Shown here in pieces: positions 19,237 to 28,252 of a stretch of DNA of 64,000 nucleotides (positions are counted from its first letter, which is position 1; each line of letters starts with the position of its first letter). The stretch is taken from the NCBI RefSeq assembly GCF_012271765.1, contig NZ_VRKO01000010.1:690884-754883 (forward strand), written 5' to 3'. The DNA is from Erwinia rhapontici (GTDB lineage: Bacteria; Pseudomonadota; Gammaproteobacteria; Enterobacterales; Enterobacteriaceae). A program made the translations under genes and the position numbers. The notes under the pieces were generated by a model. It saw only the letters and a list, made by a program, of their open reading frames with translations. It ran no database searches and was not told where the DNA came from.

Positions 19237-19260
19237 CGCGGGTGAACACTGTCACCCGCG
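19237..19260. repeat. Hairpin after yebE
   Basis: Perfect arms CGCGGGTGA / TCACCCGCG around ACACTG, followed by A-rich sequence. It may act as an end-of-transcript structure for yebE. Confidence 0.5.
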
Positions 19261-19363
19261 CAAAAAAATCCCCTGAAAAGCACGTTGTTGCACTGATAAC
19301 GGCTTGTTAATCAGTCTGGTTGCTGCCAACCTTACACACAGGCACAGCAACTGCGAAGAGACT

Positions 19364-21424
19364 ATGACACCTCCTAAAGCGAATAAAATTCCCCATCAGA
19401 TGACCCTGCACGGTGATACCCGTATCGATAATTATTACTGGCTGCGCGACGACGAGCGCGAAGCGCCAGAGGTGCTTGCTTATCTGCGGGCTGAGAACGA
19501 CTACTGTCAGCAACAGTTGCTGCCGCAGCAGGCCTTACAGGCGGAGCTGTTGCAGGAGATCATCGACCGCATTCCTGCCCGTGACCATTCGGTGCCTTAT
19601 GTGAAGCGGGGATATCGTTATCAGAGCCGCTATGAAGAGGGGAATGAATACACGATTTACGCCCGTCAGCCCGCCGACACGAAGACGCCGGACCACTGGG
19701 ATACGCTGCTGGATGGCAATCAGCGTGCTGCTGACCATGAGTTTTATACCCTGGGCGGCGTGGCGATCAGCCCGGATAACCAGAAAATGGCCGTGGCAGA
19801 AGACTTCCTGTCACGCCGGGTGTACGGCATTCGTCTGTGCAACCTTGAGAACGGCGAGTGGTACCCGGAAGTGCTGGAAGGCGTCTCCTCCGCGATGACG
19901 TGGGCCAGTGATTCGCGAACCCTCTACTATGTGCTGAAAGATAAAAAGACGCTGCTGCCGTATCAGGTATGGCGGCATACGCTGGGCACGCCGCAGCAGC
20001 AGGATCAGTTGGTGTATGAAGAGGAAGATGACACCTTCTACGTCAGCGTTTACAAAACCACGTCCGAAGAGTTTGTGGCGATTGCTCTCGGCAGCAGCAC
20101 CACCAGTGAGATCCTGTTGCTGGATGCCGCTGATGCCGATGCTCAGCCCCAGCTGTTCTCTGCGCGGCGTAAAGATCATGAGTACAGCGTGGACCATTAT
20201 CAGGGGCAGTTCTATGTGCGTTCCAACCGGGATGGCAAGAACTTCGGGTTGTACCGCAGCGACAGTGCAGATGAGCAGCAGTGGCAGCCGCTGATTGCGC
20301 CACGGGATACGACTGTGCTGGAAGGCTATACGCTGTTCCGCGACTGGCTGGTGGTGGAAGAGCGTCAGCAGGGGCTGACCAGCCTGCGTCAGATAAACTG
20401 GCAAAGCGGTGAGAGCACCAGCATTGCCTTCGACGATCCGGCCTATGTGACCTGGATTGGCCATAACCCGACGCCGGACAGCAGCAAAGTTCGCTACGGC
20501 TACTCATCCATGACCACGCCGGATACGCTGTTTGAACTGGACCTGGACACCGGTGAGCGTGAAGTCCTTAAGCAGACGGAAGTGAAAGGGTTTGATGCGG
20601 CGCGCTATCGCAGCGAACGCCACTGGATCACCATGCGTGATGGCGTCGAGGTCCCCGTTTCACTGGTGTACCGTAAAGACAGCTACCAGCCGGGAACCAA
20701 CCCGTTGCTGGTTTACGGTTATGGTTCTTACGGCAGCAGTATGGATGCTGATTTCAGCGCCAGTCGTCTCAGCCTGTTGGATCGCGGGTTTGTCTTTGCC
20801 CTGACGCATATTCGTGGCGGCGGTGAGATGGGTCAGCAGTGGTACGACGATGGACGTCTGCTGAATAAAATGAACACCTTCCATGACTTTATCGATATCA
20901 CCGATGCGCTGGTGGAGAAAAAGTACGGCGATGCGGAAAAACTCTATGCGATGGGCGGAAGTGCCGGTGGGTTGCTGATGGGCACCGTCATTAATATGGC
21001 CCCGGAGCGTTTCAAGGGGGTCGTCGCGCAGGTGCCGTTCGTGGATGTGGTGACGACGATGCTGGATGAAACCATTCCGCTTACCACTGGCGAATATGAC
21101 GAGTGGGGCAATCCGGCTGAGGAGCAGTATTATCACTACATCAAACAGTACAGCCCGTATGACAACATTAAGGCGCAGGATTATCCGCATCTGTTGATCA
21201 CCACCGGTCTGCATGACTCCCAGGTTCAGTACTGGGAGCCAGCAAAATGGGTGGCTAAGCTACGTGAGCTGAAAACCGATAATCATCTACTGTTGCTGCA
21301 AACGGATATGGACTCTGGTCATGGCGGAAAGTCAGGCCGTTTTAAAGCCTATGAAGGGGTGGCGCTGGAGTATGCATTTCTTATCGGGCTGGCCAGCGGC
21401 CTGCTGACCACACCCGCGGCTTAA
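19364..21424 (+). CDS. ptrB: PtrB, oligopeptidase B
   Basis: Serine peptidase of the prolyl-oligopeptidase family that cuts short peptides after Lys/Arg. ATG 19364 gives 686 residues, identical to E. coli length; the longer upstream frame lacks family similarity. The N-terminal propeller domain is followed by an alpha/beta hydrolase domain with the nucleophile elbow GGSAGG (about residues 529-534) and the catalytic His in DSGHGGKSG near residue 650. It overlaps the exoX stop by 4 bases. Confidence 0.96.
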   Translation: MTPPKANKIPHQMTLHGDTRIDNYYWLRDDEREAPEVLAYLRAENDYCQQQLLPQQALQAELLQEIIDRIPARDHSVPYVKRGYRYQSRYEEGNEYTIYARQPADTKTPDHWDTLLDGNQRAADHEFYTLGGVAISPDNQKMAVAEDFLSRRVYGIRLCNLENGEWYPEVLEGVSSAMTWASDSRTLYYVLKDKKTLLPYQVWRHTLGTPQQQDQLVYEEEDDTFYVSVYKTTSEEFVAIALGSSTTSEILLLDAADADAQPQLFSARRKDHEYSVDHYQGQFYVRSNRDGKNFGLYRSDSADEQQWQPLIAPRDTTVLEGYTLFRDWLVVEERQQGLTSLRQINWQSGESTSIAFDDPAYVTWIGHNPTPDSSKVRYGYSSMTTPDTLFELDLDTGEREVLKQTEVKGFDAARYRSERHWITMRDGVEVPVSLVYRKDSYQPGTNPLLVYGYGSYGSSMDADFSASRLSLLDRGFVFALTHIRGGGEMGQQWYDDGRLLNKMNTFHDFIDITDALVEKKYGDAEKLYAMGGSAGGLLMGTVINMAPERFKGVVAQVPFVDVVTTMLDETIPLTTGEYDEWGNPAEEQYYHYIKQYSPYDNIKAQDYPHLLITTGLHDSQVQYWEPAKWVAKLRELKTDNHLLLLQTDMDSGHGGKSGRFKAYEGVALEYAFLIGLASGLLTTPAA

Positions 21425-22086
21425 TCCGTCGCACTCAACGCCCGCTGCATGGCACTGCGTAAGTCGGGCTTCAGATCCGTGATATTTTTTAGCATCCACT
21501 TTAAATATCCCGGATCTTTCTTCGCCACATCATCCACTTTCTGCCCGCGATACTTACCGAACGGGAAGGTATTAAACGATCCCTGCACCTGCATCCGACG
21601 GATCATCTCTGGCGCATCCCAGCCGCTGAACGACATAATACGGATCAGCAGCGCCGCAGTGATGTAGCAGTCATATAGCGCAAGGTGGGCATGTAAATTT
21701 TCCGGCGGCGTCACCTCCAGCTGTAAGGATTCGCGCAGCGCCAGATTACTGTATTTCAGGCCCGGCCACAGGCGGCGCGAAAGCGCCATTGTGCAGATCC
21801 ATTCACCGGGCATCTCTGGCAGCATACGGCGGTCAAAGCTGGCATTGTGCGCCACATAATAAGGGCTGCCGTGATAGCGGCCGATCGCCTGCTCAATGGT
21901 GGGTTTCCCCCGCACCATGGCCTCGGTAATTTTATGGATGGCCATGGCTTGATGGCTGATAGGGCGGTCGGGTGAGATCAGGTCGCTCATTGGATTGACG
22001 ATTTGTCCGTCAATCACATCCACCGATGCCACTTCGACAATACCACCCTGCAGGCCGCAGGTTTCCGTGTCTATCACGCGTAACAT
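21421..22086 (-). CDS. exoX: ExoX, DNA exonuclease X
   Basis: DEDDh-family 3'-5' exonuclease on single- and double-strand DNA. The first ExoI motif IDTETCG is at residues 5-11, the second in AHNASFDRR and the third in HLALYDCY. The C-terminal half has [22 protein letters not shown], the ExoX-like domain that binds DNA ends. At 221 residues it is E. coli length. Confidence 0.95.
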   Translation of the reverse strand: MLRVIDTETCGLQGGIVEVASVDVIDGQIVNPMSDLISPDRPISHQAMAIHKITEAMVRGKPTIEQAIGRYHGSPYYVAHNASFDRRMLPEMPGEWICTMALSRRLWPGLKYSNLALRESLQLEVTPPENLHAHLALYDCYITAALLIRIMSFSGWDAPEMIRRMQVQGSFNTFPFGKYRGQKVDDVAKKDPGYLKWMLKNITDLKPDLRSAMQRALSATD

Positions 22087-22098
22087 AGCTTCTCCCGT

Positions 22099-22857
22099 TT
22101 ACAGAACTGACGGGCAGGGTAACGAATGCGCCTCTCCTTGCCAATGATTACCGCTACGACGGGCAATAATCAGTTGCTCGCCTTCGCCCCCGCGTATGAC
22201 CTGGCGTCCGGTCGCGTCCCAGAAAGCACTTTTACCCGCACACTGGTAGCCGCCCGTGGGCCAGGCGTGATTCGCCATCACCACGGCCATTTGATAATCA
22301 CGCGACCAGCGGGCGAGGTAGCTGCAGTCGGTTTCATATCCCTGCTCGGAAACCAGCACGCTGGTGGCATAGAGATCGGCACCGCGAACGGAGGCATCAC
22401 GGGCAAAGGCTTCCACGCTGATATCGGCACAAATGGCCAGCGCCACCTGATGACGCTGATATCCAAATAACGGCACCGTATTACCTGCCGCGAAAATCTC
22501 TTTTTCCTGACCGTACAAATTGCGCTTACTGTAGGCGATGCGCGTACCGTCCGGCAGGAATGTCAGTGCGGAGAGGCGAACATTATTGTCCGCCTTTAAT
22601 GGCAGACCGATGCTGATGCCCATCTGATGCTGCTGCGCCGCGTGGGCAAAGGGTTGCAGCCGTTCGTCGTCCAGCGAGAGCGCCAGTTCAGCCATCAGCG
22701 GAAGCTCATAACCGGTCAGCGAAAGTTCAGGGAACATCAGCAGTTCAACGCGCAGCGACGCGGCCTGCTGGATAAATTCGAGGTGGTGGTGAATATTCCA
22801 GGCGATATCGCCCGGACGGGAACCTGACTGTGCTGCCGCGATAGTCCAGCTGGACAT
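22099..22857 (-). CDS. yobB: YobB-like carbon-nitrogen hydrolase (nitrilase superfamily)
   Basis: Amidase/nitrilase fold protein. The catalytic triad is visible: Glu in FPELSLTGYE (near residue 44), Lys in YSKRNLYG and Cys in ICADIS. It has 252 residues; K-12 YobB is shorter. Its place next to exoX and before holE matches E. coli yobB. The substrate is unknown. An operon with exoX is likely (12-base gap). Confidence 0.85.
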   Translation of the reverse strand: MSSWTIAAAQSGSRPGDIAWNIHHHLEFIQQAASLRVELLMFPELSLTGYELPLMAELALSLDDERLQPFAHAAQQHQMGISIGLPLKADNNVRLSALTFLPDGTRIAYSKRNLYGQEKEIFAAGNTVPLFGYQRHQVALAICADISVEAFARDASVRGADLYATSVLVSEQGYETDCSYLARWSRDYQMAVVMANHAWPTGGYQCAGKSAFWDATGRQVIRGGEGEQLIIARRSGNHWQGEAHSLPCPSVL

Positions 22858-22925
22858 AAAAAAACCACCCTGAAGAGTAAAGTAAGGCCTTCATCTCAAC
22901 CGAAGCGGGAGCAAAAAACAAGCCA

Positions 22926-23156
22926 CTATTTTTGTTTAGGTTCGTACGGCAGACGCGAGAGTGACAGGGAGGCCTGGCGGTAGTGAGTCAGACGCTCACG
23001 GAACCACTCCTGTAGCGCTGGCGGTTGCTCACGCAGCACCATTTCGGCAATAACCGGCATGTTATAGCGTTCTTTAAACGCCACCCCGGCAGCGGCCAGA
23101 TCAACGTTGATTTTGTCTTTATCTGTCTGCGGCAATGTGGCCAGATTGTAGCTCAT
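22926..23156 (-). CDS. holE: HolE, DNA polymerase III theta subunit
   Basis: 76-residue subunit that binds and stabilises the epsilon proofreading subunit. The [20 protein letters not shown] block is nearly as in E. coli ([20 protein letters not shown] here). The C-terminal LSRLPYEPK is kept. Stands alone, divergent from yobA. Confidence 0.96.
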   Translation of the reverse strand: MSYNLATLPQTDKDKINVDLAAAGVAFKERYNMPVIAEMVLREQPPALQEWFRERLTHYRQASLSLSRLPYEPKQK

Positions 23157-23323
23157 GGTATTCCCCCCCTTAGTGTGTGGCAGAAAATAATGCAGAAGGC
23201 ACGGATTAGCAAGTCTGACGGCCCATTGATAGTCGCTATCACCTCGACACCCGTTTTTAAGCGGAGTATTCTTTCGCCCTCAGGCAGCAAGGCGCTGCGA
23301 TTTGCTAAGGATCATTGCGACAT

Positions 23324-23686
23324 ATGCGACATTTCTTCAGGGTTTCCGGCTTCTTACTCGCCGCACTGTTTACCCAACAGGTTTCCGCTCATGCCCACCT
23401 TAAAAGCCAGTATACCGCGGTTAATCCCGCCGGTAGCGAATGGCCTGAGTCACTGACCATCTCCTTCAGCGAGGATATCGAGCCAGCATTTAGCGGCGTG
23501 GTCGTCAGCCGTACGGACAACAAGCCGGTCGATCAGATCAAAGCCGCCCTTGACCCGAAACAGCACAATACCCTGCGGGTACAGTTTAAACAGCCGCTGA
23601 GCAGTGGTGAGTACAAGGTGACATGGCATGTGCTGTCAGTAGACGGCCATAAGACCAAAGGGAACTACACCTTCAACGTGAAGTGA
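23324..23686 (+). CDS. yobA: YobA, periplasmic CopC-type copper protein
   Basis: CopC/YobA family. ATG 23324 starts a signal peptide (MRHFFRVSGFLLAALFTQQ) cut after VSA, so the mature protein would begin HAHL; that N-terminal His and the VDGH motif (HVLSVDGHKTKGNYTF) are the CopC copper ligands. A TTG nine bases upstream is closer to an AGGA, but it is less likely. It abuts yebZ by one base; in E. coli the pair is linked to copper handling. Confidence 0.92.
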   Translation: MRHFFRVSGFLLAALFTQQVSAHAHLKSQYTAVNPAGSEWPESLTISFSEDIEPAFSGVVVSRTDNKPVDQIKAALDPKQHNTLRVQFKQPLSSGEYKVTWHVLSVDGHKTKGNYTFNVK

Positions 23687-23687
23687 T

Positions 23688-24578
23688 ATGTCACTCACGG
23701 GCTTCTATATTCTGTGCCGCTGGCTGCATTTCTGCGCACTGATGTCGCTGGTCGGGGCCGGAGTCACCACGACGTTGCTGGCTCCGGCACGTTATCGCGC
23801 CGATCTTACCCGGCGGCTGATGCCGTTAATCCGGGTGAGTACAGGGCTGACGCTGCTGAGTGCGGTACTGTTGCTCGCGGCACAGACAGGACAGATGGGG
23901 GACGGCTGGCAGGATACGCTTGAAGGTGATATCTGGCTGGCGGTGCTACAGACGCAGTTTGGCCGCGCATGGCAGTGGCAACTGGCGCTGGCCGTACTGT
24001 GTTGTCTGGTGCTGTGCTTTCGCAGACGACTGAGTGGGCAGTTGTGCCAGCAGACGGTGTTGCTGTTAGCCGTATTGCAGCTCTGCGGGCTGGCCTTTAC
24101 CGGACATGCTGCGATGCTGGATGGCTGGAGCGGTGTATTCCAGCGCGCCAATCAGACAGTGCATCTGCTGAGCGCGGCATTCTGGGCGGGTGGCCTGCTT
24201 CCTGTCGTTTACCTGATGCGCGCAGCGCGGAGCCCCGAGCATCGTTACGATGCCATTAGCACCATGATGCGTTTTTCTCGCTACGGTCATCTGGCCGTCA
24301 TGCTGGTGGTCATCAGCGGGGTGATCAATGCGTTGCTGCTGCTCGGCTGGCCGCCTGCCAGTTTCCGCCTCTACAGCCAGCTGCTGGTGCTGAAATCCCT
24401 GCTGGTTGGCGTAATGATGGGCATTGCTCTGTTTAACCGCTACTGGCTGGTACCGCGTTTTCAGCATAGCGGGGCAGGGGCGCAGCAGTCGTTTATCACC
24501 AGTACGCTGGTGGAGATCGCTCTGGCGGCGGTGGTACTGCTGGTGGTGGGCATTTTTGCCACACTCGAACCTGCCTGA
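23688..24578 (+). CDS. yebZ: YebZ, CopD-type inner-membrane protein
   Basis: CopD family membrane protein of 296 residues with about eight hydrophobic helices. Conserved features include LCRWLHFCALMSLVG, FTGHAAM and NQTVHLLSAAFWAGGLLP, with family histidines. It follows yobA by a single base, so the two are co-translated. Proposed to move copper across the membrane together with YobA. Confidence 0.93.
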   Translation: MSLTGFYILCRWLHFCALMSLVGAGVTTTLLAPARYRADLTRRLMPLIRVSTGLTLLSAVLLLAAQTGQMGDGWQDTLEGDIWLAVLQTQFGRAWQWQLALAVLCCLVLCFRRRLSGQLCQQTVLLLAVLQLCGLAFTGHAAMLDGWSGVFQRANQTVHLLSAAFWAGGLLPVVYLMRAARSPEHRYDAISTMMRFSRYGHLAVMLVVISGVINALLLLGWPPASFRLYSQLLVLKSLLVGVMMGIALFNRYWLVPRFQHSGAGAQQSFITSTLVEIALAAVVLLVVGIFATLEPA

Positions 24579-24640
24579 TCAACACCTGTTTTCGCTTATC
24601 CCGATTCAGTTTATGTTTTATCGTTTGAGGTACTAACAAG

Positions 24641-24979
24641 ATGAAAAAGTTGGCATTATTTTGCGTCGCACTGGGCATCAGCAGCAGTGCAATGGCTGGC
24701 ATCGAAACCGTGAGCCGTTTCGATATGGGCAAAGAGAACTGGCCGTTTGTGCGTGAAGAGATGATGTTAAGCTGTGAAAAAGGCAACGTGCTGCTCGCCA
24801 TTAACGATGGCACGCTGGTGCAATATCCGCTGAATGATGCGGCGGAAGCCAAAGTCAAAGCGGGCCAGATAAAGGCCGGATTCCCAATCAGTAAGATTCT
24901 GGCTGACGACCCGGCCAACCCGGGCCAGAAGAAGAGCCTGGCCCCGATTATCGCGCGCGCCGAAAAGCTCTGTAACTGA
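24641..24979 (+). CDS. yebY: YebY, small exported protein of the yobA-yebZ cluster
   Basis: 112-residue DUF2511 protein with a signal peptide (MKKLALFCVALGISSSAMA). The mature part keeps TVSRFDMGKENWPF, two cysteines, VQYPLNDAA and SLAPIIARAEKLC, aligning with E. coli YebY (113 residues). Third gene of the cluster. Function unknown, perhaps metal-related by context. Confidence 0.93.
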   Translation: MKKLALFCVALGISSSAMAGIETVSRFDMGKENWPFVREEMMLSCEKGNVLLAINDGTLVQYPLNDAAEAKVKAGQIKAGFPISKILADDPANPGQKKSLAPIIARAEKLCN

Positions 24980-25149
24980 TTGCACGACGCTGGCGCATAC
25001 CTTTCGGTGCGCCAGTTATTTCCCATTCCACTCTCGCTGAAAAGCGCAGCCCGCCCGTTTCTGCCGCCGCGATCACAATGCTAACAATCAGTTATTACGT
25101 TGTTTACAACTGGCTGGTAAACCCCCACAACTGGTCTATCTTTTAAAGT

Positions 25150-25249
25150 GCAAGGCGAATCGCCTGCAATAATGCCAACTTTTAGCGCACGGCTCTGAAA
25201 AGAGCCCTTTCCCTGGACCAAAGACAGGAATCGTCTTTGGTCTTTTTTT
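25150..25249 (+). ncRNA. sdsR: SdsR (RyeB) small RNA
   Basis: The segment GCAAGGCGA... with the core ATGCCAACTTTTAGCGCACG matches E. coli SdsR, a sigma-S-dependent, Hfq-bound sRNA. Its 3' end is a terminator, GACCAAAGAC / GTCTTTGGTC followed by seven T. A TCTATCTT -10-like element ends about 6 bases upstream. It lies after yebY, its usual place. In E. coli an antisense RNA, RyeA/SraC, overlaps on the other strand; its ends cannot be set here. The mid stem (GGCTCTGAAAAGAGCC) differs in sequence from E. coli but pairs. Confidence 0.92.
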
Positions 25250-25278
25250 GGATAGTACGTTAAAACAATCACTTAGAT

Positions 25279-25890
25279 TTAAATCAATGAGTTACATCCC
25301 ACCCTGTTACACCCCATTACACCCTGTAGGAACCTCTGTAGACACTTAGTCGGAATGTTGTCTTTAAGTTTTTTCGACTTATCGTCAACCATGCCGAGCT
25401 TTTCCAGCACCCAGTCAATGCCGTTCTGCAACTCAGTCAGCGGTGAAAGTACGAACTTAATCCCGGCGGCCAGCAGCTCACCAAACTGCTTGCCCATATC
25501 ACCCGCCGCTTTCAGTTCATCCTGGGTTAACTTGACCGGTTCAAGCAGCCCTTTGAACTTGTCCCATACCCCGCCGAGCTTATCCCCCAGCCAGTCAAAG
25601 GCGGGCTTGAGCGGTGCAAATGCATCAGCGATTGGCCCCATTGCAGCGGTAAAGCCCGCGGCCATCCCTTTCAGAAATTCGCTGATAGGCTCCCAGTATT
25701 TCCTGATAAGCAACGCACCCGCGACGATGGCGGCGGCCACCAGAACAACCGGCAGGGAGATGGCACCGAGGGCGGCAACAATCATTTCCCCGGCCACGCT
25801 GAAAGCAACGCCCATTTTGCCGCCGATTGAGATGATCGTATTGATGCCCGAAATCACCGGCCACGACGCCAGACCAATTGAACCCAGCGC
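25279..25890 (-). pseudogene. Tape-measure protein (P2 gpT) fragment
   Basis: About 180 codons similar to the hydrophobic and C-terminal parts of P2-like tail tape-measure proteins, including VVLVAAAIVAGALLIRKYWE and FLKGMAAGF, then LSPLTELQNGIDWVLEKLG. Full-length P2 gpT is over 800 residues. The N-terminal side is cut at about 25890 where portal sequence begins on the other strand. At the other end the frame runs out of the homology into the repeat region. Not functional. Confidence 0.85.
25291..25326. repeat. Short TTACAYCC repeats near the prophage edge
   Basis: Three close copies: TTACATCCC, TTACACCCC and TTACACCCT, beginning at about 25292, 25307 and 25317. Their position between SdsR and the phage fragment suggests arm-type integrase sites of an attachment region, but that is an inference. 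Confidence 0.4.
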
Positions 25891-25894
25891 CCAC

Positions 25895-26353
25895 ACCCTC
25901 TACCGCCGCAAGTATTACCAGAACGGCGCGCACGCGGGTTATATCCTGTATATGACGGACGCCGCGCAGAGCAGCAGCGACATTGAGCAAATGCGAAAGG
26001 CAATGCGCGACACTAAAGGCGAGGGCAATTTCCGCAACCTTTTTATGTATGCGCCGAACGGAAAGCCGGATGGGATTAAGATCCTGCCCCTGAGCGAGGT
26101 CGCCCCCAAAGATGACTTTTTCAATATCAAAAAGGCCAGCCGTGACGACCTGCTTGCCGCGAACCGGGTGCCGCCTCAGATGATGGGCATTATCCCTGAC
26201 AATGCTGGCGGCTTTGGTGATGTGGTGAAAGCGGCACAGGTGTTTGTTAGGAACGAGCTGACGCCATTGCAAGAACGGATGAAGGAGATTAATTCATGGA
26301 TAGGGAATGAGATCGTATCATTCCGGCCATATATTCTGGAAATTAATAGTTAA
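25895..26353 (+). pseudogene. Portal protein (P2 gpQ) C-terminal fragment
   Basis: About 150 codons of a P2-type capsid portal: LYRRKYYQNGAHAGYILYMT, NLFMYAPNGKPDGIKI, PLSEVAPKDDFFNIKKASRD, NRVPPQMMGI and VFVRNELTPLQ. It ends naturally with FRPYILEINS. The N-terminal half is missing; it joins the tape-measure fragment at 25890-25895. No start codon of its own. Confidence 0.88.
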
Positions 26354-26367
26354 TAATATATGGCTCT

Positions 26368-27138
26368 TTATGAGCTATATCCTCTTTGCTTTCGTTTCTT
26401 TTTCCACTTGTAAATTTTTTTTGGAAAGTAGTATTTTAAGTTATAAAAAAATTCACCAAATTTATCGGATTGTGTTTGATTCAAAATTCTGTGCTCGCTT
26501 CTGATAAAAAGAAAAACATTAAGAAATGGATCATCAACCCGCTCCTGAAACTCTTCACAACTATATTCATTCACTCGCTTGAGAGACTCGTACTCAGCCT
26601 TAATATTATCAGGGTTCATGAAAGCAGCCTTCTCCCATTGAGTGCGAATGAAAGGAGAGAAGAAAGAAATATTTTCTTTTACATGCCCCATTACTCTATC
26701 AAAGCGCTCTAAAAAATCCTTTTTGTCTAAGTGCATAACTGGTGATTGATTCATATCCCACATTTCCACTTTGCTTCTGTTATGCACCCTATATTCATCT
26801 GCAACCTTTCTGTGAAATTCTATCAGTGACTTGCTACTTTCGAAATCAACATAATCGTATTTAGCTGGGCCGTAATGCTGTTCAAGCCAATGAAGTTTTT
26901 CATATTCGTTTACTGCACGTTCGAGTGTTTTATCCTCGGATACATATGGTGTGTTTGTTTTTAATTTATAATCGTAAAGAAGTAAATCGCACACATCAAA
27001 ATAGACCTTGTCGTAAACTCTTAACTTTTCATTTCTTCTTGTAATACTGGCTTGACGTAAGGTGTTGACAAACCCCAAACACGAGATAAAAAAACCCCCA
27101 ATAGATATATAAATTGATAAGTTGTTATCAGTTTCCAT
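26368..27138 (-). CDS. Unrecognised AT-rich membrane-anchored protein, prophage accessory gene
   Basis: 256 residues from ATG 27138, preceded by AGGGTGG; an upstream extension to 27219 is less likely. One hydrophobic helix near the N-terminus (SIYISIGGFFISCLGFV, about residues 7-23) is followed by a charged helical cytoplasmic part with no known catalytic motif, and a very basic C-terminus (KKIYKWKKKRKQRG). A+T content is far above the chromosomal genes. It is intact although flanked by decayed phage genes, and lies between the portal 3' end and cos, an accessory-cargo site in P2-like phages. Function unknown; a lysogenic conversion or phage-exclusion role is a guess. Confidence 0.7.
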   Translation of the reverse strand: METDNNLSIYISIGGFFISCLGFVNTLRQASITRRNEKLRVYDKVYFDVCDLLLYDYKLKTNTPYVSEDKTLERAVNEYEKLHWLEQHYGPAKYDYVDFESSKSLIEFHRKVADEYRVHNRSKVEMWDMNQSPVMHLDKKDFLERFDRVMGHVKENISFFSPFIRTQWEKAAFMNPDNIKAEYESLKRVNEYSCEEFQERVDDPFLNVFLFIRSEHRILNQTQSDKFGEFFYNLKYYFPKKIYKWKKKRKQRGYSS

Positions 27139-27323
27139 AATCCACCCTCTGACTAAATTCTCATGTGATTGATAATTTTTCACTTCAAAATTGCATCGCT
27201 CAAGAAACATGTCCAACACATTGATTTTAAGCCTGTAGGAACATTTTTAGAAGCGTATATACCATCCAATATGCTTCAGCGCTGTTGTATCGCTCGCATA
27301 CATGTTTGCACCCCTCGCGCGCA

Positions 27324-27342
27324 ATGCTATCCCCGCCACGCC
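27324..27342 (-). other. P2/186-type cos site
   Basis: Read on the minus strand the 19 bases are GGCGTGGCGGGGATAGCAT, one base different from the 186 cohesive end as I recall it (GGCGTGGCGGGGAAAGCAT) and close to P2. Its distance from the portal 3' end agrees with P2-like genomes once the accessory gene is allowed for. Confidence 0.8.
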
Positions 27343-27727
27343 TGCCCGCTTTAGTGGCCTCATTTCATGCAACTGCACGATCCTCACGAAGCTGCGCCGC
27401 AACTGGTGTGGTGAGGAGTGTGGGGCAGGGGATCCTACATGCGGATCCATGCACTCTACACATGCATAGCTACAGGCCACCGATTCGATGGCCTGTAAGG
27501 CAGTTTAATGAATGACGCGGAAGAGGTGGAAACCGTGTACACCTTCAGTAACGATCTGGCGATGCGCCGTGATGTAGATATTAGCCTCAGCAGCAGTAAT
27601 CGCATAGCCGGCACCAATAACCCGTTGAACAACGTCAGCCGTGGAAATTTCGAGAAAATTTTCCTGATACTGCTGCTGTGGGATCTCTGTTTCTTACTGA
27701 AGCTTAAGGTTTTATTGTTCCATATCG
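27343..27727. other. Gene-free stretch right of cos
   Basis: No gene recognised. It contains an inverted repeat TACAGGCCA / TGGCCTGTA (27471-27497, 9-bp arms) and open but unconvincing frames on both strands (plus strand 27508-27759; minus strand ending near 27508). It is probably eroded phage sequence. Confidence 0.5.
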
Positions 27728-28252
27728 CTATTTCTGTAAAGGCGAGTAGCCATCTATAGTGAATTTGAACTGCTGATCACCAGCCTGGAAAAAAGGAGCT
27801 TCAATAAAGAGTGTCTTATGTGATTGTAACTTCTTGATAAATTCAGATGAGTTCTTGAAGAAAATCACATTAGAGCTGCCATCTGCTGCGCCGCCCATTG
27901 AAAATTTTTGAACTTTTTCATTATCAAACTTCACCGAAACATGGCATTCACTAAAAGAACTGCACAAAAACTGTCCTTTACTAATTACAAGCATCGCTTC
28001 CGTGGGGACCAGGTCTTCTGGTTTTTGACCTTCTTTGAGTTCAATTTTTTTGGAGCGAAGAACAATACTCATACTTGAACCACCGTTATAGGGAAATTCA
28101 AAATTTACTTTGTTCTCCGAGTCATTCTGATTATATTTCTGTGCGGTGCCACGCATTTCATCGTTTTGGTAAGCTGTGTGCCAGATGTTGGCATAACAGC
28201 TTGAAATCGTTAAGACGAAAGCGGAAAGGGTAGTTACGGCTCTGGTTATCAC
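27728..28252 (-). CDS. Secreted protein of unknown function
   Basis: 174 residues with a signal peptide (MITRAVTTLSAFVLTISSCYA), then a beta-rich domain. Blocks such as DEMRGTAQKYNQNDS, FEFPYNGGSSM and SKGQFLCSSFSECHVSVKFD resemble a family of small exported proteins often found in enterobacterial prophages and islands. Two cysteines could form a disulphide. The start is GTG in a 4-base GTGA overlap with the upstream gene, so the pair is translationally coupled. AT-rich. Function unknown. Confidence 0.72.
   Translation of the reverse strand: MITRAVTTLSAFVLTISSCYANIWHTAYQNDEMRGTAQKYNQNDSENKVNFEFPYNGGSSMSIVLRSKKIELKEGQKPEDLVPTEAMLVISKGQFLCSSFSECHVSVKFDNEKVQKFSMGGAADGSSNVIFFKNSSEFIKKLQSHKTLFIEAPFFQAGDQQFKFTIDGYSPLQK

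Larger units (their letters stand above)
25279..27497. mobile_element. P2-family prophage remnant
   Basis: Starts about 30 bases after the SdsR terminator. It holds a tape-measure (gpT) fragment on the minus strand, a portal (gpQ) C-terminal fragment on the plus strand, an AT-rich accessory gene and a P2/186-type cos sequence, in the order and orientation expected from a P2 prophage map with large deletions. No integrase, replication or capsid genes remain. The right edge is uncertain and may extend to about 28.98 kb to include further accessory genes. Confidence 0.85.

Noticed and set aside
19811-20464. 217-codon minus-strand frame
   Set aside because: Antisense shadow inside ptrB; composition matches a shadow frame.
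25355-26353. 332-codon plus-strand frame reading from antisense gpT into the portal fragment
   Set aside because: The first half is antisense to the tape-measure fragment; only the portal part is real, so this is a deletion-junction artefact.
25323-27242. Direct repeat CCTGTAGGAAC at 25323-25333 and 27232-27242 as possible att or transposon ends
   Set aside because: An 11-base match within 2 kb is expected by chance at about even odds, and it does not flank the element cleanly.
27508-27759. 83-codon plus-strand frame right of cos
   Set aside because: No recognisable protein pattern, weak start, overlaps the end of a better gene; treated as eroded sequence.
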